A DNA stretch of 12,104 bases, from positions 1-12,104 of the forward strand of contig JAQUQY010000025.1 of assembly GCA_028715865.1 (NCBI GenBank). Direction: 5' to 3'. Source of the stretch: Syntrophales bacterium. GTDB lineage: Bacteria; Desulfobacterota; Syntrophia; Syntrophales; UBA2210. Position numbers and translations under genes: made by a program. A model generated the notes under the pieces. It was given only the letters and a program-made list of their open reading frames with translations. It had not been told where the DNA came from and did not search any database. This document shows positions 1 through 5,652 of this stretch, one piece after another. Positions within the stretch are counted from its first letter, which is position 1; each line of letters begins with the position of its first letter.

Positions 1-801
1 GAAATAGTAATTAAGGCCTCCGAGTTGAACACCTAAAGCGCCGGCTACCGCCGCCTCGGCGTGGCCGGAATTCGGGCTGGGATGTTTGCGCCTGTCACGA
101 ACAAGAACCCGTAAAGCATCCATGGGTTTTAATCCCAGAAACGCTGCCCCCACGGGAACCAGAAGGGCCGTCAATCTTGAAGGGATGAAGTTTGCAATAT
201 CATCCATCTTGGCGGCCGTCCATCCAAAATGCGAATAGCGTTCGTTCTTGTATCCGAAGGTCGAATCCAATGTATTCAATGCCTTATACAGAATTGCGCC
301 CAGCGGACCCGCAACTACAGCAAATAAAAGAGGGGCAGTGACTCCATCGACACTATTTTCAGCAACGCTTTCCACTGTAGCCCGAATCACTTCAGCCTCG
401 TCCATATTTTCGGTGTCTCGACCAACCAGCAGCGACACCCTGCTCCTGGCCGCGGCCAAATTTCCGTTTTTCAATTCCCGGTAAACAGCCATTCCGTGGT
501 CGGCGAGATCCCTTGCGGCAAAGGTCGTGTAAAGCAACACGATTGAAACAATATCTGCGGCAAAGGGATGTAATCTGCCGGCAAAATGTATCAAACTCCA
601 GGCAAAAACCAAGGTTGCGGCAGATACCGCCAAGACTGCCATTGCCCCCGCAAGGAACTCATTACGAAAGATCTTCCGCAATGGCATCTCAATAAAAAGC
701 GCAAAACGGCCAATAAGCTTAACCGGATGGGGAAGCATTCGCGGATCACCCATGATAAAATCCAGGGCGATGGCAATTATAATTTGATATTCCAGTTTCA
801 T
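1..801 (-). CDS. cbiB: Adenosylcobinamide-phosphate synthase CbiB (partial, C-terminus beyond left edge)
   Basis: This inner-membrane enzyme joins the aminopropanol arm (as aminopropanol phosphate) to adenosylcobyric acid, giving adenosylcobinamide phosphate. The minus-strand frame is open from an ATG at 801 to the window edge, 267 codons with no stop; the family is usually a little over 300 residues, so roughly 45-50 residues are missing. Family signatures in order: DFIMGDPRMLPHPVKLIG near residues 14-31, ESVAENSVDGVTAPLLF near 143-159, LNTLDSTFGYKNERY and FGWTAAKMDD near 174-200, and HPSPNSGHAEAAVAGALG near 239-256. Hydrophobic stretches around residues 50-95 and 150-175 fit membrane segments. 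The start lies 9 bases after the cobD stop, in the same frame, with no strong Shine-Dalgarno sequence, so translation is probably coupled to cobD. It is the last gene seen of the riboswitch-led cbiR-cobD-cbiB unit. The assignment is firm; only the 3' end is unseen. Confidence 0.95.
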   Translation of the reverse strand, partial: MKLEYQIIIAIALDFIMGDPRMLPHPVKLIGRFALFIEMPLRKIFRNEFLAGAMAVLAVSAATLVFAWSLIHFAGRLHPFAADIVSIVLLYTTFAARDLADHGMAVYRELKNGNLAAARSRVSLLVGRDTENMDEAEVIRATVESVAENSVDGVTAPLLFAVVAGPLGAILYKALNTLDSTFGYKNERYSHFGWTAAKMDDIANFIPSRLTALLVPVGAAFLGLKPMDALRVLVRDRRKHPSPNSGHAEAAVAGALGVQLGGLNYYF

Positions 802-810
802 GTCGAAGAT

Positions 811-1875
811 TCAGTCCAAGATTTTTGCGAGGGACTCGATCAGCCTTTTGTTCTCCTGCCCTGTTCTAACGGCAACCCTGAAGAATCGGTCGTCAAGACC
901 TTCAAAATTATGACACAGGCGGACGGCGATCCCCTCAGCAAGCAGCTTTGCCGCGATGACCGGAGCATCCATGCCCGAGCGGTCTATGCGCAGGAGAACA
1001 AAATTTGCCTCCCCCGGGTAAACAGTGAAACATCCCATGGCACGCAGTCCCTCAACAAGCCTTGCCCTCTGTTCGGTAACATTATTCCTACTCTTTTCCA
1101 GATAATCACTATCCCTAATGACGGCCTCGCCAATTATCTGGGCGATGATGTTAACCGACCATGGTGGCTGGACAGCCTTCAGATGCCGAATTATCATTTC
1201 ATCAGCAACAGCACATCCCAGCCTTATCCCCGGAATGGCAAATATCTTCGTCAAGGATAGCAGAACAATTACATTGGGAGGCCTGTCTGCCGTAAGGCTG
1301 TCCATGCTCTCCACAAAATCGCCGAAGGCTTCGTCCACTACGAACATGACATCAGGGAGGCGGCGCGCAAGATCCCTTAGCTCCTGAGCCTCATAGAGCA
1401 ACCCCGTAGGGTTATTTGGTTGTCCCAAAATAATGGATCCTTTGTTTCCAAGTGTGGCACTGATGGCGCGTATATCGGGTTTGAAAGCCCTTGCTTCTCT
1501 TAAAGCGACGGTTTTTACAGGAAGATCGTGCAGCCTTGCTGCGGCGGCATAATCGGCATAGGATGGGACGGGTATTACAACAGGTCCTGCTGGTAGTATT
1601 CGGGGAAGCAGGTAGAGAATCTCTGTGGTACCGTTTCCCGCAATTACCTGCTCCCGGCTCACGCCGTATCGCTCCGCAATCCGCTCAATCAATAACGAGT
1701 ACTCCGGATCCGGGTAATGTTTAATCAAAGAAAGCCGGGAGCGGATAAGGGGGAAAACCCATTCAGGGGGGCCAAGAGGATTAATATTAGCAGAAAAGTC
1801 CAAAAGATCCCTGACGGAACGGCCTGACATCTCCGCCAGCCTTTTTACATTTCCTCCGTGTTCGAACGTAGCCAT
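811..1875 (-). CDS. cobD: L-threonine-O-3-phosphate decarboxylase CobD (PLP-dependent)
   Basis: This cytoplasmic fold-type I PLP enzyme decarboxylates threonine phosphate to (R)-1-amino-2-propanol phosphate, the arm used by CbiB, which is encoded next. It has 354 residues, typical of the family. Visible motifs: N-terminal EHGGN (residues 5-9), DFSANINPLGPP (26-37), GNGTTEILYLLPR (80-92), GQPNNPTG (151-158), VVDEAFGDF (179-187), and the Schiff-base lysine in SLTKIFAIPGIRLG (Lys210). All sit in the usual aminotransferase I/II order. HisC (histidinol-phosphate aminotransferase) is the main look-alike. The HGGN start and the cobamide neighbours favour CobD, though separating the two by sequence alone needs a phylogeny. 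The ATG at 1875 has an AGGG about 9 bases upstream. The gene sits 35 bases after cbiR and 9 bases before cbiB, in one transcription unit below the cobalamin riboswitch. Confidence 0.92.
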   Translation of the reverse strand: MATFEHGGNVKRLAEMSGRSVRDLLDFSANINPLGPPEWVFPLIRSRLSLIKHYPDPEYSLLIERIAERYGVSREQVIAGNGTTEILYLLPRILPAGPVVIPVPSYADYAAAARLHDLPVKTVALREARAFKPDIRAISATLGNKGSIILGQPNNPTGLLYEAQELRDLARRLPDVMFVVDEAFGDFVESMDSLTADRPPNVIVLLSLTKIFAIPGIRLGCAVADEMIIRHLKAVQPPWSVNIIAQIIGEAVIRDSDYLEKSRNNVTEQRARLVEGLRAMGCFTVYPGEANFVLLRIDRSGMDAPVIAAKLLAEGIAVRLCHNFEGLDDRFFRVAVRTGQENKRLIESLAKILD

Positions 1876-1910
1876 TCAAATATGCCCTGCAATTGGATTA
1901 TTGCTGCAGA

Positions 1911-2726
1911 TCATTTCAGAAGGCGACGCATCAGGATAAGTGATTCGTTAAACGCCCCCTTGTCGAAAATCTCAATTGTCAAAACACGGGTTGTTTGAGC
2001 ACCCTCACCTAGGCGGTTTGTGATGCCGGCAAGCAAACCATCGGGCAGGAAGGCCAGGCTGAGGTGGTCTTGTTTTTTTTCCACCCCATGGATATGGATC
2101 ACCCGGGTTCTCGGCAGGTAAAGATCAAGGTATTCAAAGGGCTTTGCCCCGCATAGCAATTGATGGCCTATATCCAGACAGATGCTCAATCCATAGTCAG
2201 AGACAATGTCATCTATCAAACTGTAGGGATAATCAAGCGTTTCAACACAAAGATCCTCTGGAGAAACGACCTGAACAAGCCTCTCCACAGCCCGGCGGTG
2301 GCCATCCTTCCAGCGCATCATCTCTGGCGACGGAAATTTTCCACGACTGTCGCCGTGGAAATGGACAATATAGGCGAAAGGATTCAGCGCTCTTGTGAGA
2401 TCAATGACTCGCATACATTTTTCCACCGACTGTCGCCTGACGGAAGCGTCAGCGTGTCCCATCCATGTATCCAGGGGCAGATGGATCGTATAGGTCAGAT
2501 TATGCCTGTCAGCCGTATCTCTGAGTGCCAGCAAAGTAGAGGCATCGGGCAGATTGCTGATTTCGTCCGATTCGAACAGCACCAACTCAATGTCATCCAC
2601 CTTATCCGCCAGGAATGTTACATTGGACTGCAGATCTGCCGGAATGACATAGGACGTAGTTCCCAGGCGGAAGGGGAAACGGTTCTTCAGCAATGTTTTT
2701 TCGGTGTCTTTTTCCAAACTCATCAT
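1911..2726 (-). CDS. cbiR: Cobamide-remodelling phosphodiesterase CbiR (AP endonuclease 2-like TIM barrel)
   Basis: CbiR, described from Akkermansia muciniphila, hydrolyses the phosphoribosyl bond in the nucleotide loop of complete cobamides, so the lower ligand can be replaced; its product can re-enter synthesis as cobinamide phosphate. This 271-residue protein has the xylose-isomerase-like/AP endonuclease 2 pattern. It opens with FRLGTTSYVIPADLQSNV (residues 19-36) and DDIELVLFES (44-53), which I recognise as CbiR-like. Candidate metal and active-site residues lie at strand ends: His82 (IHLPLD), His122/His124 (VHFHGD), Glu162, Asp185/His188 (LDIGH), His211/His213 (HIHG), Asp220/His221 and Glu252 (IEIFD). 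No signal peptide is visible. Two adjacent ATGs (2726 and 2723) could both start; neither has a clear Shine-Dalgarno sequence. It is the first gene below the cobalamin riboswitch and directly upstream of cobD and cbiB, which strongly supports a cobamide role over a generic sugar isomerase. Confidence 0.85.
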   Translation of the reverse strand: MMSLEKDTEKTLLKNRFPFRLGTTSYVIPADLQSNVTFLADKVDDIELVLFESDEISNLPDASTLLALRDTADRHNLTYTIHLPLDTWMGHADASVRRQSVEKCMRVIDLTRALNPFAYIVHFHGDSRGKFPSPEMMRWKDGHRRAVERLVQVVSPEDLCVETLDYPYSLIDDIVSDYGLSICLDIGHQLLCGAKPFEYLDLYLPRTRVIHIHGVEKKQDHLSLAFLPDGLLAGITNRLGEGAQTTRVLTIEIFDKGAFNESLILMRRLLK

Positions 2727-2932
2727 GCTTTAACTGACATCAGAATTCAAAGGTAACTAAGGATTCTCTCTTCCGGGTGTTACACAGGGCGAATCAATGG
2801 CTGGAAGAGCGTCTCCAAGATCTCTGAGAATGCTTTTAGGGGTAGCAACCTGCTGATCGAGAGCGGCCCGCCTCGAATGAGAAATAAAGGGTTTTATGAA
2901 CATTGATTCCCGCCCTCGGGGACCTTCGGTGG
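2727..2932 (-). promoter_or_regulatory. Leader between cobalamin riboswitch and cbiR (candidate expression platform)
   Basis: This stretch of about 206 bases has no convincing ORF. On the minus-strand transcript, a segment 16 bases past the riboswitch (2916-2901, AGGGC then GAATCAATG with a 2-base bulge) is complementary over 14 pairs to CATTGATTCGCCCT at 2799-2786, about 60 bases before the cbiR start. A second inverted repeat, CTCTTCC at 2809-2803 with GGAAGAG at 2774-2768, crosses the first, so the two must be either exclusive or pseudoknotted. I see no GC hairpin followed by a U-run, so a simple intrinsic terminator is not apparent. The pairing is visible in the sequence; its regulatory meaning is inferred. 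Confidence 0.45.
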
Positions 2933-3073
2933 ACAGGTATTCCGGCTTCGGGCAACCTACTTGCCCGCCTTCCCATCATGATTCATTCACGACAGTGGCT
3001 ATCCGGGCTTTCGTTCCCTTCACGGCTGCGGGGCAGCGGGGGCGTTTCACCTCTCTTCCCTTTATCCACCTGT
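2933..3073 (-). promoter_or_regulatory. Cobalamin (adenosylcobalamin-type) riboswitch aptamer
   Basis: Read on the minus strand, the conserved blocks of the cobalamin riboswitch appear in order. These are AGAGGTGAAACGCC, then GCTGCCCCGCAGCCGTGAA, then GGGAACGAAAGCCC, then AGCCACTG (2993-3000). A GC hairpin CGGGCAA/TTGCCCG follows near 2949-2967, and then the B12 box GAAGCCGGAATACCTGTCC (2931-2949). The closing P1 stem pairs ACAGGT (3073-3068) with ACCTGT (2938-2933). Such elements bind cobalamin and lower expression of the downstream genes. Here the downstream genes are cbiR, cobD and cbiB, about 207 bases away. Boundaries are set from the P1 stem and may be off by several bases. Confidence 0.95.
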
Positions 3074-3102
3074 ATCTGTTGTCTATAATACTGATTTGGT
3101 GA

Positions 3103-3129
3103 ACTATATAAAAGAGCCTGCTTTGTCAA
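3103..3129 (-). promoter_or_regulatory. Sigma70-like promoter for cbiR-cobD-cbiB
   Basis: On the minus strand a perfect TTGACA lies at 3129-3124, with TATAGT at 3108-3103. The spacer is 15 bases, shorter than the optimal 17. Transcription would begin near 3096, about 20 bases before the riboswitch P1 stem, which is the expected arrangement. A TATTAT at 3090-3085 is an alternative -10 element but has no good -35. Confidence 0.6.
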
Positions 3130-3175
3130 GGCTAAATTATCAGGGCCACAGCTGATGTTTTCCAGCCATTCCCCA

Positions 3176-3205
3176 TTGACATAAAAGATCGGCATCTTTT
3201 ATACT
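3176..3205 (+). promoter_or_regulatory. Near-consensus sigma70 promoter for cobT-cobS
   Basis: TTGACA at 3176-3181 and TATACT at 3200-3205 are separated by 18 bases, and both hexamers are close to consensus. Transcription would begin near 3212, giving cobT a leader of about 150 bases. Its -35 is 46 bases from the -35 of the opposing cbiR promoter, so the two cobamide units share a compact divergent control region. The spacer is almost entirely occupied by a palindrome, described separately. Confidence 0.7.
3181..3202. repeat. Perfect 9+9 bp palindrome inside the cobT promoter spacer (candidate operator)
   Basis: The arms ATAAAAGAT (3181-3189) and ATCTTTTAT (3194-3202) are perfect inverted copies around a 4-base CGGC centre. 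They span the last base of the -35, the whole spacer and the first bases of the -10. Dimeric regulators that bind between -35 and -10, either as repressors or as MerR-type activators, use sites placed like this. No regulator gene lies in the window, so the binding protein is unknown. Confidence 0.55.
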
Positions 3206-3237
3206 CTTCCGCATCCATCAGCTGGTAAATTCTCGGC

Positions 3238-3317
3238 GGCTGGAGATCCCTGAGGCACGAAAATCAAGATTGCCCTGGACTAAGGGCATGTGCGGTCCTG
3301 TGGCGGGATCTCCGGCT
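3238..3317 (+). promoter_or_regulatory. Structured 5' leader of cobT mRNA (candidate cis-regulatory RNA)
   Basis: The plus-strand leader can form a 13-pair closing stem: GGCTGGAGATCCC at 3238-3250 with GGGATCTCCGGCT at 3305-3317, including two G-U pairs. Inside it are a stem GCAC (3255-3258) with GTGC (3290-3293) and a hairpin TGCCCT/AGGGCA (3271-3276 with 3283-3288). A possible pseudoknot pairs loop bases GGAC (3277-3280) with GTCC (3295-3298). An A-rich 12-base internal loop lies at 3259-3270. An alternative hairpin GGCT/AGCC (3314-3317 with 3323-3326) competes with the closing stem. The fold matches no riboswitch class I know and has no B12 box. It could be a new regulatory RNA or fortuitous pairing. 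Confidence 0.45.
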
Positions 3318-3364
3318 CAAAAAGCCAAAACGCGTTTGCCACCGCTCCGAATGAAAGGTGAATC

Positions 3365-4411
3365 ATGTACTCTGGATTGACATCCCTGGACTGCTCTCTT
3401 GCGCCGGAACTACAAAGGAAAATCGATAAAAAAACCAAGCCTGTAGGTTCTCTGGGGAAACTCGAAGAGATAGCGATGCGGGTTGGACTGATTCAACAGA
3501 CCCTGGAGCCAAGTATACTGGCGCCGCACATCATGGTTTTTGCAGGCGACCACGGGGCTGCGCGACATGGAATCTCCGCGTACCCGCAGGAAGTGACCTG
3601 GCAGATGGTGGAAAACATCCTGGTCGGCGGCGCGGCGATCAATGTGTTCTGCAGGCATCTGGGTATAGGGCTGAGTGTGGTAGACGCGGGCGTAAACCAC
3701 CACTTTACGGCGAATCCCGGCCTTATTGACGCGAAAATAGCCCCAGGGACGGCGAGCTACATAAGCCAACCGGCTATGTCGGCGACAGAGCGTGACACCG
3801 CCCTCTCGCGAGGGGGTGAGGAAATTCATAAGCTGGCAGCCAGGGGCTGCAACTGCGTAGGCTTCGGAGAAATGGGAATCGGAAACTCTGCTTCGGCCTC
3901 TTTGCTTACTCACTGCCTTATCAGCGATAAAAAGGGCGGGCAACTGGCCGGAGTTGCCGGACGCGGGGCCGGTCTTGATGACGCCGGACTGGATCGAAAG
4001 CTAAGATTGCTCGAAGAGTCTGTGATTCGAGGTGGACGGATCAACGATCCACTGAAGCTTGTTGCTGAATATGGCGGCTTCGAGATTGCCATGATGGCAG
4101 GTGCGATGCTGCAGTCTGCAAGGGAACGGATGATATTGGTTATTGATGGCTTTATTGTTACCACAGCGCTGCTGATTGCCCACGCTCTGGCACCCGAGGT
4201 TCTTGATTACTGCCTGTTCGCACACCGTTCGCAAGAACCCGGGCATCGTGTACAGCTTGAGTATCTTGGTGTAAAACCTCTTCTGGACATGGAAATGCGT
4301 CTCGGAGAAGGTACAGGAGCTGCCCTTGCAATGCCCCTGGTACAGGCCGCGGTGGGTTTCCTCAACGAGATGGCGAGTTTCGAGTCCGCAGGCGTTCACG
4401 AAAAGATATGA
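3365..4411 (+). CDS. cobT: Nicotinate-nucleotide--dimethylbenzimidazole phosphoribosyltransferase CobT
   Basis: CobT is a cytoplasmic enzyme that transfers phosphoribose from nicotinate mononucleotide to a lower-ligand base such as 5,6-dimethylbenzimidazole, giving the alpha-ribazole phosphate that CobS uses. The 348 residues match the family length. Motifs: KPVGSLGKLE (residues 26-35), MVFAGDHGAARHGISAYP (57-74), VGFGEMGIGNSASAS (165-179), and RLGEGTGAALAMPL (312-325), which holds the expected catalytic glutamate, Glu315, equivalent to Glu317 of the Salmonella enzyme. The ATG at 3365 has AAGGTG 4 bases upstream. It begins the plus-strand cobT-cobS unit, divergent from cbiR-cobD-cbiB, and has its own promoter and structured leader rather than a cobalamin riboswitch. 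Which base it activates cannot be read from the sequence. Confidence 0.97.
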   Translation: MYSGLTSLDCSLAPELQRKIDKKTKPVGSLGKLEEIAMRVGLIQQTLEPSILAPHIMVFAGDHGAARHGISAYPQEVTWQMVENILVGGAAINVFCRHLGIGLSVVDAGVNHHFTANPGLIDAKIAPGTASYISQPAMSATERDTALSRGGEEIHKLAARGCNCVGFGEMGIGNSASASLLTHCLISDKKGGQLAGVAGRGAGLDDAGLDRKLRLLEESVIRGGRINDPLKLVAEYGGFEIAMMAGAMLQSARERMILVIDGFIVTTALLIAHALAPEVLDYCLFAHRSQEPGHRVQLEYLGVKPLLDMEMRLGEGTGAALAMPLVQAAVGFLNEMASFESAGVHEKI

Positions 4412-4582
4412 AAGCCTTAACAAATCCCGGACAGAAAGAGGCGTTGTGCGGGAAAAGGCGAAACCTTAGAATAGGAGTTTTTTAATTATTTGCACACCGA
4501 TAGCCCTATCAATAATCAATCCTCTTGACCCGCGGCGGCTGCCGAAGCTTAAGCTGGGTGAGGGAAAAGGGAAATTCTTTCT

Positions 4583-5380
4583 GTGAAATCTGTCATACGT
4601 GCCGAGATCGAAATATTCTTCACTACTCTGGCCTTCTTTACAAGGATACCTAAGCCGGCCTGGGTAACATGGTCGCCTGAAAGGCTTAACCAGTCGGTGC
4701 GTTACTTGCCTCTGGTCGGTTGGGTGGTAGGCGCTGTTGCGGCTTTCTCATATCTGGGTTTCGCAACTGTGCTGCCGTTGAGTATCTCGGTGATATTGTC
4801 CATGATTTTGACGACGGGCTTAACGGGCGCCTTCCACGAAGACGGTCTGGCCGACACCTGCGACGGACTGGGCGGCGGCATGAGCAAGGAAAAGGTGCTT
4901 ATGATCATGAAGGACTCGCGCGTGGGGTCCTTTGGAGCGATAGGCATGGCCCTTATGCTGATGGCAAAAGCGGCGGCTCTTATTGAACTCGGGTTTATGG
5001 GCGGCGCGATATTGGTGTCGGCAATGTTGGTGGCACATCCCCTGTCACGCCTGGCTTCGATAAGCTTGATACAAATATTGCCCTACGTGCGTGAAGATGA
5101 GTCAGCCAAGTCAAAGCTGCTGGCCAGGAGATTGACCTTAAGGGAGCTGCTGATCGCATGCACTTTCGGACTTTTGCCGCTGGCGCTGCTTAGCCCCGCG
5201 GCCATAATCTTTTCGCTGATGACAGTATCGGCGATCACGGCTCTCGCTGCCTGGATTTTTGCGAGGCGTTTGGGCGGCTATACCGGTGATCTTCTGGGAG
5301 CCGCGCAACAATTAACCGAACTGGCGTGCTACTTGGGAATCCTGGTTGCAAGCCGGGCCGCTGTTATCAAGGCTCTATAA
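4583..5380 (+). CDS. cobS: Adenosylcobinamide-GDP ribazoletransferase (cobalamin synthase) CobS
   Basis: CobS is the integral-membrane enzyme that joins adenosylcobinamide-GDP to alpha-ribazole (phosphate), the final assembly step. It has 265 residues, in the normal range. Motifs: N-terminal FFTTLAFFTRIPKP (12-25), RYLPLVGWVVG (40-50), GAFHEDGLADTCDGLGGG (82-99) with the acidic cluster typical of the active site, MKDSRVGSFGAIG (109-121), and GGYTGDLLGAAQQLTE (231-246). Several hydrophobic segments alternate between these motifs. The start is a GTG at 4583, chosen because it places the family N-terminus correctly; a GGG lies 11 bases upstream, a rather long spacing. The 171-base gap from cobT holds no ORF or clear promoter (a TTGACC at 4525-4530 lacks a good -10), so cobS is probably co-transcribed with cobT. 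CobU/CobP, the kinase/guanylyltransferase of this pathway, is not seen. Confidence 0.97.
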   Translation: MKSVIRAEIEIFFTTLAFFTRIPKPAWVTWSPERLNQSVRYLPLVGWVVGAVAAFSYLGFATVLPLSISVILSMILTTGLTGAFHEDGLADTCDGLGGGMSKEKVLMIMKDSRVGSFGAIGMALMLMAKAAALIELGFMGGAILVSAMLVAHPLSRLASISLIQILPYVREDESAKSKLLARRLTLRELLIACTFGLLPLALLSPAAIIFSLMTVSAITALAAWIFARRLGGYTGDLLGAAQQLTELACYLGILVASRAAVIKAL

Positions 5381-5392
5381 CTTGTCTTAACA

Positions 5393-5405
5393 TGTCAGCC
5401 TGACA
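5393..5405. repeat. Short inverted repeat just after cobS
   Basis: TGTCAG and CTGACA flank a single C, 13 bases after the cobS stop, followed by AAATTT. As RNA it gives only a 5-pair hairpin with a 3-base loop and no U-run, so it is at best a weak terminator or a small operator-like site. Confidence 0.2.
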
Positions 5406-5507
5406 AATTTACCAATCCTATCAAGGCACTTTCCACCCTATTAGAATTTGGCATTAATGAAGTGCCCGGTTAGGCAGGGAAAAAGGAAACCCTCCCCTTT
5501 AACCAGA

Positions 5508-5537
5508 TTGACAGATAATCAAGACTTCGTCTATAGT
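5508..5537 (+). promoter_or_regulatory. Sigma70-like promoter for the GGDEF-glpK-glpD operon
   Basis: TTGACA at 5508-5513 and TATAGT at 5532-5537 are separated by 18 bases, which is close to consensus. Transcription would start near 5544, about 110 bases before the GGDEF start codon. I see no clear operator or riboswitch in the leader. No other promoter is visible before glpK, whose ribosome-binding site lies in the GGDEF stop region, so this one probably serves all three genes. Confidence 0.65.
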
Positions 5538-5652
5538 TTCGGGAAATTTGGCGTGTAAGACCGATAATATTAATAAACGGCATTCCGTGGAAAGAAACAG
5601 GGCCTGAGAATTCGAAACAGCAGCACTCTTAGAATAAGGGGGGAAACCTGGC

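Larger units (their letters stand above)
3149..3224. repeat. Outer inverted repeat in the divergent promoter region
   Basis: CAGCTGATG at 3149-3157 is repeated exactly, inverted, as CATCAGCTG at 3216-3224. The midpoint of the pair (about 3186) nearly coincides with that of the inner palindrome at 3181-3202. The left arm lies between the two divergent promoters and the right arm just downstream of the cobT -10 element. It could be a pair of operator half-sites permitting looping, or chance; the match is seen directly and the function is not. Confidence 0.4.

Noticed and set aside
586..1260. Plus-strand ORF of 224 codons opposite cobD and cbiB
   Set aside because: It is antisense to two clearly recognised genes, has no family motif, and its composition follows from the opposite-strand codons.
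2160..2756. Plus-strand ORF of 198 codons opposite cbiR
   Set aside because: Antisense shadow of cbiR with no motif and no ribosome-binding site.
2983..3195. Minus-strand ORF of 70 codons in the divergent region
   Set aside because: Its 3' half lies across the cobalamin riboswitch and its start overlaps the cobT promoter palindrome. The later residues simply reflect aptamer sequence, and no family is recognisable.
3328..3337. AAACGCGTTT palindrome in the cobT leader
   Set aside because: A 10-bp palindrome of this kind is expected by chance and it is not placed at a promoter element.
3212..3364. A second cobalamin riboswitch in front of cobT
   Set aside because: Neither the GCCACTG core nor a B12 box is present on the plus strand; the structured leader has a different architecture.
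3410..3943. Minus-strand ORF of 177 codons within cobT
   Set aside because: Antisense shadow of a full-length CobT with intact active-site motifs.
4460..4490. T-run (4478-4483) after cobT as a terminator
   Set aside because: Only a 3-pair stem (CCT/AGG) precedes it, too weak for an intrinsic terminator; cobS follows without its own clear promoter.
4546..4555. AGCTTAAGCT palindrome between cobT and cobS
   Set aside because: Short, isolated and not associated with promoter hexamers.
5425..5466. GGCACTT/AAGTGCC inverted repeat as a cobS terminator
   Set aside because: The loop would be 28 bases and no U-run follows.
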